Origin: Acaryochloris sp. CCMEE 5410 | Lineage (GTDB): Bacteria; Cyanobacteriota; Cyanobacteriia; Thermosynechococcales; Thermosynechococcaceae | Length of the DNA stretch: 64,000 bases | Assembly: GCF_000238775.2 (NCBI RefSeq) | Contig: NZ_AFEJ02000001.1 | Coordinates: forward strand, 2,852,001-2,916,000 | Direction: 5' to 3' | Shown: piece after piece, positions 17,446 to 25,827 of the stretch | Numbering within the stretch: the first letter of the stretch is position 1 | Layout of the letters: each line of letters opens with the position of its first letter | The notes under the pieces: generated by a model | What the model was told of the DNA's origin: nothing | Databases searched by the model: none | Seen by the model: only the letters and a program-made list of their open reading frames with translations | Translations under genes and position numbers: made by a program

Positions 17446-18212
17446 AGCTGTCCCAGAAATTTATGGGTTTGAGGTACAACCCTAATTCGTCGACCCATCT
17501 GCTTGAGCTGCCCTTGCCAGGCCAAAACTTGATCGGGGGTGGGTGGCTGGACGGGGTGTTGCGCTGTTAAGGGTGTCACGGGTTGTAAGAACATCGGTAC
17601 AGTAGGGCTAATCTCGGCAACTAGCTGGGCCGCTTGAACCAACTCCAACCAATCGGTTTGTTCGCCAATAATGAGCTTACAGAACACTTCTATATGGGCT
17701 TGATGGCACAATTCCAAGCTTTGACGATGTTGAGGCCAATGGGTTTCACCACTCACACTCGGTAACTTCAGATCCATGCCCACACTATCCAAGTAGGGCA
17801 ACAGCGGATCGAGGGCTTCAGGATGATGACCGCCCGTTTCTAAGTAAATGGGTAACGAGGTCTGCTGCCGCAGCAAAGGCAATAAATCTCGTAAGAACGC
17901 CATCTGTAAAAGGGGTTCTCCACCTGTCAAGCTGATGCTGTCATGCATCCCAGGCTGATCCTGATCTTGAACCCACTCTAGGATCTGGGTGAGGGTCACT
18001 GGATTTGGATAGCAGGCAAAATCGCGACAGCCCGGCGTTTTTTCAATTTGACAGCTGCTTTTTGGGGTCCAGGTATGGGCGCTATCGCAGAAATGGCACC
18101 GGAGATCACAACCACCAAAGCGAATAAAAATTTGGCGAGTGCCAACATTTAGCCCTTCCCCTTGAATGGCGGAAAAAATCTCAACTAAGTTGGCGGTGGA
18201 TGCAGTCTTCAT
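17442..18212 (-). CDS. queE: 7-carboxy-7-deazaguanine synthase
   Basis: A 256-residue radical SAM enzyme. The N-terminus EIFSAIQGEGLNVGTRQIFIRFGGC leads into the iron-sulfur cysteines of CDLRCHFCDS, and a glycine-rich SAM-binding segment SLTGGEPLLQ follows. QueE converts 6-carboxytetrahydropterin to 7-carboxy-7-deazaguanine on the route to preQ0 and queuosine. The insertion after the cluster (TPKSSCQIEKTPGC) is longer than in short bacterial forms. queC, the next enzyme of the pathway, lies just upstream on the same strand with 56 bp between, so an operon is likely. QueD and GCH1 are not in the window. Confidence 0.92.
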   Translation of the reverse strand: MKTASTANLVEIFSAIQGEGLNVGTRQIFIRFGGCDLRCHFCDSAHTWTPKSSCQIEKTPGCRDFACYPNPVTLTQILEWVQDQDQPGMHDSISLTGGEPLLQMAFLRDLLPLLRQQTSLPIYLETGGHHPEALDPLLPYLDSVGMDLKLPSVSGETHWPQHRQSLELCHQAHIEVFCKLIIGEQTDWLELVQAAQLVAEISPTVPMFLQPVTPLTAQHPVQPPTPDQVLAWQGQLKQMGRRIRVVPQTHKFLGQL

Positions 18213-18268
18213 AAAGGCGAATGCTGAGGGGCAACCCCATTGAGGGAAAACAGAGGTCGATGTTGCGG

Positions 18269-18955
18269 TTAGGTGGCATAGGATAGGGGATCGGATAAAC
18301 CGAGTTGAGCAAATGCCGCTAATCGTAATTGGCAGGAATCACACTGACCACAGGCTAGAGGTGGTGAGCCACCGCCGTCACTGTAGCAAGACCAGGTCTG
18401 CTCCCACGGTACACCCAGTTCATTGCCCAATTCGATAATGGCAGACTTATGCAAATTGATTAGAGGGGTACAAATTTCGATAGCCTGCCCCTCCCGACCC
18501 AGCTTGGTCCCTAACCGAAACACCTCTTGCATGGCTTGGATAAAGTCAGGGCGACAGTCGGGATAGCCCGAGTAATCCAGTTGGTTGACGCCGATATAGA
18601 CCTGCTCTGCTGAAATCGTCTCTGCATAGGCAAGGGCAAAGCTCAGGAAGATCGAGTTGCGGGCGGGCACGTAAGTGACGGGAATATGATCTGCCATCTC
18701 TTCGATGGAACGAGACGGCAAGTCGATTTGGGTATCGGTTAAGGCAGACCCCCCCCAGAGGGTGAGGTCGAAGGCCACAATTTGATGTTGAGTAACTTGG
18801 GCTGATTTTGTGATCGCAACCGCCGCATCCAATTCCTGGCGATGACGCTGCCGATAGTCAAACGAGATGGCATAACAGTCAGCCCCATCAGCTTTTGCTT
18901 TGTATAAAACAGTGGACGAGTCTAGCCCACCTGACAATAAAACAACTGCTTTCAC
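18269..18955 (-). CDS. queC: 7-cyano-7-deazaguanine synthase
   Basis: A 228-residue N-type ATP pyrophosphatase. The PP-loop is VLLSGGLDSST near the N-terminus. The family blocks FDYRQRHRQELDAA, YVPARNSIFLSFALAYAE and GVNQLDYSGYPDCRPDF follow, and the zinc ligands are near the end in SPPLACGQCDSCQLR. QueC turns 7-carboxy-7-deazaguanine into preQ0 using ATP and ammonia. The start is GTG at 18955, preceded by GGGAGAT. It is transcribed before queE, with a gap of 56 bp. Its Cys and loop residues all appear intact. Confidence 0.93.
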   Translation of the reverse strand: MKAVVLLSGGLDSSTVLYKAKADGADCYAISFDYRQRHRQELDAAVAITKSAQVTQHQIVAFDLTLWGGSALTDTQIDLPSRSIEEMADHIPVTYVPARNSIFLSFALAYAETISAEQVYIGVNQLDYSGYPDCRPDFIQAMQEVFRLGTKLGREGQAIEICTPLINLHKSAIIELGNELGVPWEQTWSCYSDGGGSPPLACGQCDSCQLRLAAFAQLGLSDPLSYAT

Positions 18956-19413
18956 ATCCCATCTCCCTGACTACCGTCGTTATAAATCCTAAGTTGGGTA
19001 CTTGCCATAGGGACATGAGTGACACATGAGAATTAGCGATGGGTTGCTCAGGACATCAAGCCAGTCGCAGCCAAAAGTCCCAGTGACTTATTGTATCGAC
19101 TTCAGGGATGAGATGGGACCTACCTCAATCCGGACGCTCCATCGCCAGAACCCTAAGATTTTGTTAAGCACACTTAACAATAGCGAGTCTCAAAAACATG
19201 GACGAGATCCCTTTTCTTAAGAACGGTGATGATAAACGCCTAGGTATAAACACTTTCAAGCATCAGTCTAGAAAACGCTTACAGGCCGTTTATTGCTCAT
19301 CAATCATTCTCAAGTGAGCAATACAGCATGAGTTTGGGCATACTAGCAATAAGAATTAAAATATGTTAAGTTAACTTTAGTTAACAACCTCAACACCTTA
19401 GGGAGCAAAAACC
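18956..19413. other. Intergenic region upstream of the 50-residue membrane protein gene
   Basis: About 460 bp. A 64-codon open frame at 19026-19220 shows no recognisable protein character and is not called. The region holds a perfect 8-bp inverted repeat TTGTTAAG/CTTAACAA at 19161-19180, and a cluster of GTTAAC-type words at 19365-19386 just before the small gene. It probably carries that gene's promoter and control sites. Confidence 0.55.
19365..19386. promoter_or_regulatory. GTTAAG/GTTAAC repeat cluster before small membrane protein gene
   Basis: The words GTTAAG, TTAAC and GTTAAC recur here within 22 bp, including two TTAAC elements 10 bp apart, and the same TTAAC word forms the inverted repeat at 19161-19180. 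The cluster ends 28 bp before the ATG at 19414 and could bind a regulator; none is identified. Confidence 0.35.
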
Positions 19414-19566
19414 ATGTCTTCTGACTTCAACAAAGGCATTATGAAGTTTGACAACGCTGACAACCCCATTACGGTTGCCCTATCAGCCATCATCATTTTT
19501 GGTAGCATCGGCCTCTTGATTGGCTGGAGTCTAGAAACTGCATATCTCGTCGGTCAACTGGGTTAA
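19414..19566 (+). CDS. 50-residue single-pass membrane protein, unidentified
   Basis: A short gene with ATG 19414 and TAA 19564-19566, preceded by AGGGAG at a suitable distance. The product has a polar N-terminus (MSSDFNKGIMKFDNADNPIT), one hydrophobic helix of about 20 residues (ALSAIIIFGSIGLLIGW) and a short polar tail ending VGQLG. Size and layout match the low-mass subunits of photosystems, cytochrome b6f or NDH-1, but it is none of the PsbX, PsbY, PsbH, Psb30, PetG/L/N or PsaM sequences I can recall. It lacks the chlorophyll-binding ExxNGRxAM motif of Hli proteins. Its stop overlaps that of convergent comF by 2 bases. Real by codon pattern and ribosome site; function unknown. Confidence 0.65.
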   Translation: MSSDFNKGIMKFDNADNPITVALSAIIIFGSIGLLIGWSLETAYLVGQLG

Positions 19567-20216
19567 GCTTTAGCCACCACCACAATTTCTACCACTTGAA
19601 AGCCTGCTTGGCTTAACGTTTCAACGGCTGAGTTAATGGTTGCACCCGTTGTATAAATGTCATCAAGCAGCATAATCTTACTTCCACGGCTTTTCTGTGC
19701 TAGCTCAGGGCCTATTCGAAAAGCTTCAGCTACGTTAGTAAGCCGGTCTTGTGGAGACAAGCTAAATTGAGCTGCTGTTGCCCGTACTCTCACCAAACCG
19801 TTGAGCATCGAGTTTAAGCCTGTAAATTGGCAAAAACTATTGGCAATTAGTGCTGATTGATTGTATCCCCGCTCCCTCTGCCTGACTTTGTGAAGTGGAA
19901 TAGGGATAACGATAGATTCTCTAAGGTGAGACTGAGTTTCTAACCAAGTGACTCCTAGAAGTTGCCCTAAAAGACGAGCAACTTGAGCTTGTTGGTCATA
20001 CTTAAGACGACCTAATAATTGCTTCAGCGGCCCTTGATAATGCCCCCATGCGAGAAGCGGGAGCTTATCCACGAAGGTGAGTGGAATTGCTAACTGGCAA
20101 GTTTCTAGCTGATGACGGCAATCTAGACATATAAGTCCAAATGAAAGTCGCTGACACATTGCACAGCGAGACTGAAGAACAAGCTGTTGCAGCGACTGAA
20201 GTAAAGCGTTTTTCAC
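19563..20216 (-). CDS. ComF family protein (phosphoribosyltransferase fold)
   Basis: About 217 residues from GTG 20216; a TTG at 20225 is also possible. An N-terminal zinc-ribbon-like motif has paired cysteines (CAMCQRLSFGLICLDC). The type I phosphoribosyltransferase domain follows, with RERGYNQSALIA and the PRPP loop IMLLDDIYTTGATINSA. ComF homologues take part in DNA uptake in competent bacteria; in cyanobacteria comF is needed for natural transformation in the strains tested. No other competence gene is nearby. It converges on the 50-residue membrane protein gene with a tail-to-tail overlap of 3 to 4 bases. Confidence 0.85.
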   Translation of the reverse strand: MKNALLQSLQQLVLQSRCAMCQRLSFGLICLDCRHQLETCQLAIPLTFVDKLPLLAWGHYQGPLKQLLGRLKYDQQAQVARLLGQLLGVTWLETQSHLRESIVIPIPLHKVRQRERGYNQSALIANSFCQFTGLNSMLNGLVRVRATAAQFSLSPQDRLTNVAEAFRIGPELAQKSRGSKIMLLDDIYTTGATINSAVETLSQAGFQVVEIVVVAKA

Positions 20217-20383
20217 CTCAACCAAGCCATATTGCTAGATTGGTGAATCCATAAGCTATCCTGCATGGTTTAGGAAGATATCGAGTAGAGTGTCTTTCAT
20301 ATTACGATCTGGAACTCAAAATATCGATATATTGCTTTATGGATTTAGTTATATCTCATTGACCAACAGGTGTTTGCACTAGG

Positions 20384-22711
20384 ATGAGATCGTCTGTTCA
20401 AGACAATTTTGTGGAAAGCCTGTATTGGTTAAACAAGCTAGAAACAACTCACTCTCTGCGGGTGGGTGACGCTGCCTTAGGGCTGGCTGAGCTCTGTAAT
20501 GCTCAGATGCCGGTTCTGCCCAGTGCAGTTATCGGTACAGAATCTTTTCAGCAGTTTTGCCGATCGATTGTTTGGTCTTCCCCTTTCTTAAGTGATTTTC
20601 CCCATGTAAGTTTGCGCATACGAGCAGCGCACCCCTTCCAGCTACAAGCGGTTGCAGAAGAAATTGCCCAAAGGTTTGAGCAAACTGATTTACCTCCACT
20701 GTGGTTACAGACCACTTCAGCAGAATTGCAGGGGCTATCCAACCGCTGGCGGTTGTGCCCATCCTTGACCTTACCGAAGCCTTGGACCCAATTTACCCCC
20801 CTCCTGACGGAGATGTTACCAGTTCAATACTGTTCATTGACCGGCATTGGCACAGCCATCAAACAAGCCTGGAACAGTACTTTTACAGCTCACACACTCC
20901 TGCTCATGCAGGAACGAGCGATTCCTATTGATCAATTACGCGTAGCGCTACTATTACAGCCCGTAACGTCAGCCCAGGCATCTGGATTTTTAACCGTCAC
21001 AGAAACCCACATCCAGGTGCAAGCGACCCATGGTCTGAGCAAAAGTCTGATGATGGGCGAAATCTTACCTGAAACCTATACCTATGACCGCCAGGAGAAG
21101 CGGTGGCACCGCTATCCTGGCTCGATCACGAGTGCCTACCAAGCTCCTTTTGAAACATCTATCCCAGGAGAATTGGGTTTAGTACAGCAGATCCTGACAC
21201 CCGTTTCAGACTCGTGGGTCCTTGAGCAACTCCAACTAGAGCAATTACTAGATTTAGCCCAGAAGCTTCCCCCTTTACAGTCTGAGTTACAAGCTGTGGA
21301 ATGGATATTCTCTGGGAAAGAATCTGAGGAACTCCACATTGCAGGGTTAAGGCCAGCCCAGCCCTTGCCGCCTCTGACTGCCGCTCTTCAGCTCCGAAAA
21401 GAACCCGAGCTAGATGATAACTCTCGGGTAATCGCTGCCGGATTAGCCGCAGCAGTCGGCCAGGTAACAGCCCCGATTCTCATCTGTGAAGATCCAAGTC
21501 AACTGCAGCCTCACATCGTAGCCAACCAAATTGTTGTCCTAAAGCAGGTCGGGCCTGCCGACTGGATTTGGTTACAAAAGGTCGCAGGCTTAATTTGCAC
21601 AACAGGCGGACATACCTCTCATGGGGCCATAATGGCCCGCGAATTAGGATTGCCTGCAGTGGTTGGCGTTGCTGGTGCATTAGAGACGTTCCAATCAGGG
21701 CAAATGGTGTTGCTAGATGGGAATCATGGCCAGGTCTTGGCTGCCCCCTCCTCCAGCTCCCTAGACAAAGTATCTTTATCGACTCCTACGAAACCTGCCT
21801 TCGATCTCGACCTGAAAACGACCCAGTTATGGGTCAATCTGAGCCAGTCTCAACGACTAGATCGGGCTTTACATCTGCCAGTCCATGGCGTCGGCTTATT
21901 ACGATCTGAATGGTTTCTGCTCGATATTTGCCAAGGACAATTACCTGATGTTTGGATCCAACAACAGGGGGCTGACGCTTTTGTTAGCCATTTGAGCCAC
22001 CATTTACTGTCTTTTGCCCAAGCCTGGCATCCTCGGCCTGTGTTGTATCGGTCCCTCGACTGTAAACAAGATGCTGCCCACTCGTTACAACCCGCCAACT
22101 CGATATTGGGACTGCGGGGAGGAGCGCAATATATGTATGACTCAACCCTATTTGATCTGGAATTGCAGGCACTGGCAAAGCTTTGTCACCAAGGCTGTCA
22201 AAATATACGCTTGATCTTGCCATTCATTCGCTCGGTCGAGGAATTTATCTTCTGTCGAGATCGGCTTCAAGTTGCTCATCTCCTGGAGCATCTACAGATT
22301 TGGATCATGGCAGAGGTGCCTTCGGTGCTTTTTCAACTGCCTGAGTATGTCGCGGCAGGGGTACAGGGGATTGCGATTGGCACCAATGATCTCACTCAAC
22401 TGATCTTAGGCGTTCATCGAGAGAATACCTATTTGACAGAGCGATATGCAGCAAATCATCCGGCTGTGGTTGCCGCTCTCTCCCAATTGGTCAAGACTGC
22501 TAAATCCTTGGGAATTCCCTGTTCTATCTGTGGTCAAGCTCCGATTCAACACCCTCAGCTGATTCCCCAGTTTGTTGAATGGGGAGTGACCGCCATCTCT
22601 GTGGATTTGTCGGCAGTACCCACGACTCAGGTTGCGATCGCAACCGCCGAAGCACAGCTTAAATCTAGGACTGCTCCTTCTGCTACATCTTCAACTACCC
22701 AAAACGGTTGA
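20384..22711 (+). CDS. PEP-synthase/PPDK-like protein with degenerate ATP-grasp domain
   Basis: A 775-residue protein in the PEP-utilising enzyme family. The central swivelling domain has the phosphohistidine motif GGHTSHGAIMARELGLPAVVG near residue 410. The C-terminal TIM barrel keeps GLLRSEWF, the IAIGTNDLTQLILGVHRE block and the catalytic CSICGQAP. The N-terminal part lines up only roughly with the ATP-grasp domain: the usual Gly-Gly-Lys entry is RVGDAALGLAEL and the RSS motif reads LRIRAAHP. So the phosphohistidine and PEP/pyruvate halves look competent while ATP binding is doubtful. It may be a divergent PpsA or a regulator. It stands alone, before ycf54. Confidence 0.75.
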   Translation: MRSSVQDNFVESLYWLNKLETTHSLRVGDAALGLAELCNAQMPVLPSAVIGTESFQQFCRSIVWSSPFLSDFPHVSLRIRAAHPFQLQAVAEEIAQRFEQTDLPPLWLQTTSAELQGLSNRWRLCPSLTLPKPWTQFTPLLTEMLPVQYCSLTGIGTAIKQAWNSTFTAHTLLLMQERAIPIDQLRVALLLQPVTSAQASGFLTVTETHIQVQATHGLSKSLMMGEILPETYTYDRQEKRWHRYPGSITSAYQAPFETSIPGELGLVQQILTPVSDSWVLEQLQLEQLLDLAQKLPPLQSELQAVEWIFSGKESEELHIAGLRPAQPLPPLTAALQLRKEPELDDNSRVIAAGLAAAVGQVTAPILICEDPSQLQPHIVANQIVVLKQVGPADWIWLQKVAGLICTTGGHTSHGAIMARELGLPAVVGVAGALETFQSGQMVLLDGNHGQVLAAPSSSSLDKVSLSTPTKPAFDLDLKTTQLWVNLSQSQRLDRALHLPVHGVGLLRSEWFLLDICQGQLPDVWIQQQGADAFVSHLSHHLLSFAQAWHPRPVLYRSLDCKQDAAHSLQPANSILGLRGGAQYMYDSTLFDLELQALAKLCHQGCQNIRLILPFIRSVEEFIFCRDRLQVAHLLEHLQIWIMAEVPSVLFQLPEYVAAGVQGIAIGTNDLTQLILGVHRENTYLTERYAANHPAVVAALSQLVKTAKSLGIPCSICGQAPIQHPQLIPQFVEWGVTAISVDLSAVPTTQVAIATAEAQLKSRTAPSATSSTTQNG

Positions 22712-22776
22712 TGGGCTGAGATAATGGCGATGGGCGTCCCTCAATACGTCTTCGTTCATTTGTCTTTCCCTAAGCC

Positions 22777-23103
22777 ATGCAAACTTACCACTACGCCCTT
22801 GCCAGTCAGCGCTATCTCTTTGAAGAAGAGCCCTTTGAAGAAGTTCTCAAAGAACGTCATCGCTACTACAAAGAAAAAAATAAAGAGATCGATTTCTGGG
22901 TGGTGATGCAGCCGGCATTTTTAGAACTGCCGGAAATGCAGGACATCAAAGCAAAGTGTCCTCAGCCCTGTGCAGCAATTGTGTCTACCAATCCAACCTT
23001 TGTGACTTGGCTAAAACTGCGTTTGGAATATGTGTACGTCGGTGAGTTTGAGGCCCCATCAGACACGATCCCTGATCCGCTAGCGTCTTTAGCGTCTGTT
23101 TAA
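22777..23103 (+). CDS. ycf54: Ycf54, Mg-protoporphyrin IX monomethyl ester cyclase accessory protein
   Basis: A 108-residue protein with the Ycf54 hallmarks: MQTYHYALASQRYLFEEEPFEEVLKERHRYYKE, then IDFWVVMQPAFLE, then CPQPCAAIVSTNPTFVTWLKLRLEYV. Ycf54 binds the aerobic cyclase AcsF/CycI and is required for normal formation of the fifth ring of protochlorophyllide in cyanobacteria and chloroplasts. No other cyclase gene is next to it. It is 65 bp downstream of the PEP-synthase-like gene and converges with dapF over a hairpin. Start ATG at 22777. Confidence 0.93.
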   Translation: MQTYHYALASQRYLFEEEPFEEVLKERHRYYKEKNKEIDFWVVMQPAFLELPEMQDIKAKCPQPCAAIVSTNPTFVTWLKLRLEYVYVGEFEAPSDTIPDPLASLASV

Positions 23104-23116
23104 TGCAAGGGATCGA

Positions 23117-23149
23117 GGCTAACGCTCCAGTCCAAGAGTGGCGTTAGCC
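23117..23149. terminator. Hairpin between convergent ycf54 and dapF
   Basis: GGCTAACGC (23117-23125) pairs perfectly with GCGTTAGCC (23141-23149) around a 15-nt loop that can pair further (CTC with GAG). The right arm overlaps the last codons of dapF. No U-run follows on either strand, so termination is plausible rather than certain. Confidence 0.5.
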
Positions 23150-23995
23150 CGCCTCATAAATCCCTGTAAATACTTTTTCTGCAGGCCCCGTCATAAACAC
23201 GGACTGTCCCTCTCCTGCCCAGCGAATCTGCAACGGACCGCCGGGCAATTCAATCGTGGCTTGAGATTGGCTCTTACCTGTGAGTACTCCTGCTACTAAC
23301 ACAGCACAAGCCCCTGTGCCACAGGCTAGGGTAGGACCTGCACCCCGCTCCCACACCAACATTTTGAGATAGTCTGGACGGATCACCTGGATAAATTCAG
23401 TATTAATGCGTTGGGGAAAAACAGGGTGATGCTCAAACTGAGGGCCTAAGGCCTGAAAATCAATCGCCTCTAAATCTTCAACAAATGTAATGCAGTGGGG
23501 GTTGCCCATACTCACACAGGTTACTGACCAGGATTGTCCGCCCACTTCTAGGGGCTGATTCACCACTGGATCGGTGCCTTCCCCTAGCGTGGTCGGAATC
23601 TCTTGAGGCACCAAAAAAGGAGGTCCCATATCCACCTTCACCAGGCCATCGGCCTGCAAACTAGGGGTGATGGTGCCTGCCAAGGTATGAATGCGATAGG
23701 TGATGTCTGTTTGGGGGGGCTTGCCTTCTAAATGGGCCAGAAATCGCGCTAAACAGCGAATACCATTCCCGCACATCTCGGGTTCAGATCCATCCGAGTT
23801 ATAGATGCGCATGGTGTAGTCCGTGTCCCCGTCTGGGGGTAAGGCAAAAATGACCCCATCCCCACCGATACCGAAGTTGCGATCGCACATCTGCACCGCT
23901 TGGTCTGGCGTCAAACAGGGTTGAGCTTGGTGGCGATTATCGATCAGGATAAAATCATTTCCCAATCCTTGATATTTTGTAAACTCAACCCGCAT
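23144..23995 (-). CDS. dapF: Diaminopimelate epimerase
   Basis: A 283-residue enzyme from ATG 23995; another ATG lies two codons upstream. The family motifs are FTKYQGLGNDFILIDNR, FGIGGDGVIFALPP, the first catalytic cysteine in SEPEMCGNGIRC, and the second in GPTLACGTGACAV. DapF interconverts LL- and meso-diaminopimelate for lysine and peptidoglycan synthesis in the cytoplasm. It is divergent from hfq, a neighbour relationship that recurs in cyanobacteria. Its 3' end overlaps a hairpin shared with ycf54. Confidence 0.95.
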   Translation of the reverse strand: MRVEFTKYQGLGNDFILIDNRHQAQPCLTPDQAVQMCDRNFGIGGDGVIFALPPDGDTDYTMRIYNSDGSEPEMCGNGIRCLARFLAHLEGKPPQTDITYRIHTLAGTITPSLQADGLVKVDMGPPFLVPQEIPTTLGEGTDPVVNQPLEVGGQSWSVTCVSMGNPHCITFVEDLEAIDFQALGPQFEHHPVFPQRINTEFIQVIRPDYLKMLVWERGAGPTLACGTGACAVLVAGVLTGKSQSQATIELPGGPLQIRWAGEGQSVFMTGPAEKVFTGIYEAG

Positions 23996-24165
23996 CAGCA
24001 TTCCTTAGGCAAAAACAACGTCTTTCTATACTACTCTGGCAGTCAGAGAAGTCTATGCCAAGATTTTTATGGGTATCATGGCAAGATAAACCATCTTTAT
24101 AATGGCTCCACGGATCATCTCCACAACGCCTTATCTGTTCTTTTATCCATCTCGCGCCAAAAATA

Positions 24166-24381
24166 ATGTCAACTGAACTTGATGTCAAACTGCCTAGTTT
24201 TCGGCAACTTCAGACCCTGATTCAAGAAGAATCTGAAGTTGAGATCAAATTAATCACCAACGATTTACTCGTCGGCAAAGTGCGTTGGCAAGATAATTTC
24301 TGCATCTGCTTACTCGATCATTACGATCAGCCGACCATTGTCTGGAAGCAGGCTATCGTCTTTCTCAAACCCAAACCTTAG
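24166..24381 (+). CDS. hfq: Cyanobacterial-type Hfq
   Basis: A 71-residue Sm-like protein. The Sm1 region is EVEIKLITNDLLVGKVRWQDNFCICLLDH and Sm2 is the short TIVWKQAIVFLKP. The Sm2 lacks the YKHA-type motif of enterobacterial Hfq, as is normal for cyanobacteria, where RNA binding is weak and Hfq instead docks on the pilus ATPase PilB and is needed for motility in Synechocystis. It is divergent from dapF. The next gene, 108 bp on, has a GspE-N-like domain, which fits the PilB connection. Start ATG at 24166. Confidence 0.92.
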   Translation: MSTELDVKLPSFRQLQTLIQEESEVEIKLITNDLLVGKVRWQDNFCICLLDHYDQPTIVWKQAIVFLKPKP

Positions 24382-24489
24382 ACAATCTTCAGGTGTAAGA
24401 TTGTGGCATTGAGACGGTCGCTCAACACAGAACTCAAAGCGTTTAGTAGCAACATATTCCGATTGGTTTGAAGTAAAAGGAAACGAACC

Positions 24490-24834
24490 ATGACTCAGGG
24501 GGTTGACAGTCGAAGTTCCCAACCTTATCAGCCGATAGGGGCATATCTAGTGGAAGCAGGGTTACTAACAGACGCCCAAGTGGGTGTCGCCCTCGCTGAC
24601 CAAAATGTCACCGCTATGCCATTTGGAGAGATTGTCGTGGCTCGAGGTTGGGTCAAAGAGCAAACCATTGAATTTATTATGCATCGGGTGGTACTACCTG
24701 AGCGGAGCATCCAAGCAGCATCCAACGGCATGCAAGATTGCTTAACCCATCGTCAACGCCCCGCACCTGGACAAATCATCCCAACTCAACAACTCCCCAA
24801 GCAGGGGTGTCTTGGCTCGGCTAGCGGAACCTAG
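24490..24834 (+). CDS. Small protein with GspE/PilB N-terminal-like domain
   Basis: A 114-residue soluble protein. Residues about 15-68 (PIGAYLVEAGLLTDAQVGVAL, then MPFGEIVVARGWVKEQTIEFI) match the helical pattern of the GspE-N/MshEN type domain found at the N-terminus of type II secretion and type IV pilus ATPases: short helix, G-L-L-T-x-x-Q-x-x-x-A-L, then F-G-E/D-I-L-V-x-x-G. The remaining 45 residues look disordered. No ATPase domain follows. Lying next to hfq, it may belong to the pilus/Hfq-PilB control system; this is inference. Start ATG 24490 with GGAAACGA upstream. Confidence 0.65.
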   Translation: MTQGVDSRSSQPYQPIGAYLVEAGLLTDAQVGVALADQNVTAMPFGEIVVARGWVKEQTIEFIMHRVVLPERSIQAASNGMQDCLTHRQRPAPGQIIPTQQLPKQGCLGSASGT

Positions 24835-24885
24835 TTCATTGCCATCTAGACTATATACTTGTAGACTGCATCCGTTTATCTCTGC

Positions 24886-25758
24886 ATGAGTTATCAAAAT
24901 CTTCGTAGGCTGAGCGTTCTCCTCTTCGCTACAGTAGGGAGCACCCTATCTGCCGCCTTATCTGCCCAAGCGTTAGACGTCACTGTAACCCCTAAAAAGC
25001 CCAGATTGGGTGATACCCTGGCCATTACCGTCAAACCTGATCCAGGCGAGCAACTCACACAAGCACCTGTCGTCAAAGTTGCAGGCAAAAAACTGCCCGT
25101 TTATCCCGTCGCGGCCAACCGTTGGCGGGCTTTTTTACCGACCATTCCCTTGGAAAAACATGGTCGTCGCAGTCTGATCGTGACGGGAAATCAACAAGCC
25201 CGCAACATGGTGCTGTGGATCGGGAAAAAATGGTTCCGGACCCAGAGCATTTGGTTGCCACCGGGGAAAGGGTCAGGCACAGACTTTGAATTCGATCGAG
25301 TGGATGCCTTTAAAGCCATTGTCTCTCCTAAAAAACTTTGGAGTGGCAAGTTCTTGCGTCCCAATAATGGCCCCCTTACGGCTGGGTATGGGATCAAGCG
25401 GATTTACAATGGCGATTACTCCGATCCCGATTATCATCGAGGCTTAGATTATGCAGGCTGGGGTGGCTCTCCTGTGAAAGCTTCAGCGGCTGGACAGGTG
25501 CGCCTTGTGGGTCGAGAATCCCAAGGGTTCCGGATTCATGGCAATGTCGTTGGCATTGATCATGGCCAAGGAGTGAACACGGTATATCTACATTTACGAG
25601 ATATTAAAGTCAGAGAAGGTCAAAGGGTACAAGCAGGCCAAATCATCGGCACCGTCGGCTCAACGGGCGCATCAACAGGCCCCCACCTGCATTTTGGGTT
25701 AAATGTGAATGGTCAAGCCGTCGATCCCACTCCGTGGCTGAAATGGGGATTTCAGTAA
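24886..25758 (+). CDS. M23 family metallopeptidase, exported
   Basis: A 290-residue exported protein. A signal peptide ends near ALSAQALD. A domain of beta strands covers residues about 28-110 (VTVTPKKPRLGDTLAITVK), followed by the LytM/M23 peptidase domain at about 170-290. Zinc ligands are seen as the His of YHRGLDYAG with its Asp, and the His pair of TGPHLHFG. Such enzymes cut peptide cross-links in peptidoglycan or scaffold other hydrolases. The catalytic motifs look intact. The gene stands alone, 69 bp before the TRAP genes. Start ATG 24886 gives the full signal. Confidence 0.9.
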   Translation: MSYQNLRRLSVLLFATVGSTLSAALSAQALDVTVTPKKPRLGDTLAITVKPDPGEQLTQAPVVKVAGKKLPVYPVAANRWRAFLPTIPLEKHGRRSLIVTGNQQARNMVLWIGKKWFRTQSIWLPPGKGSGTDFEFDRVDAFKAIVSPKKLWSGKFLRPNNGPLTAGYGIKRIYNGDYSDPDYHRGLDYAGWGGSPVKASAAGQVRLVGRESQGFRIHGNVVGIDHGQGVNTVYLHLRDIKVREGQRVQAGQIIGTVGSTGASTGPHLHFGLNVNGQAVDPTPWLKWGFQ

Positions 25759-25827
25759 CAGCGGCCATTTTTCTCTCTGCATTCTGATTCAAGGCCGTGA
25801 TCTGAGAGGATAAGTCTCAGATGGATT

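Noticed and set aside
19026-19220. 64-codon open frame before the small membrane protein gene
   Set aside because: No ribosome site, no domain-like pattern and unusual composition; it looks like chance.
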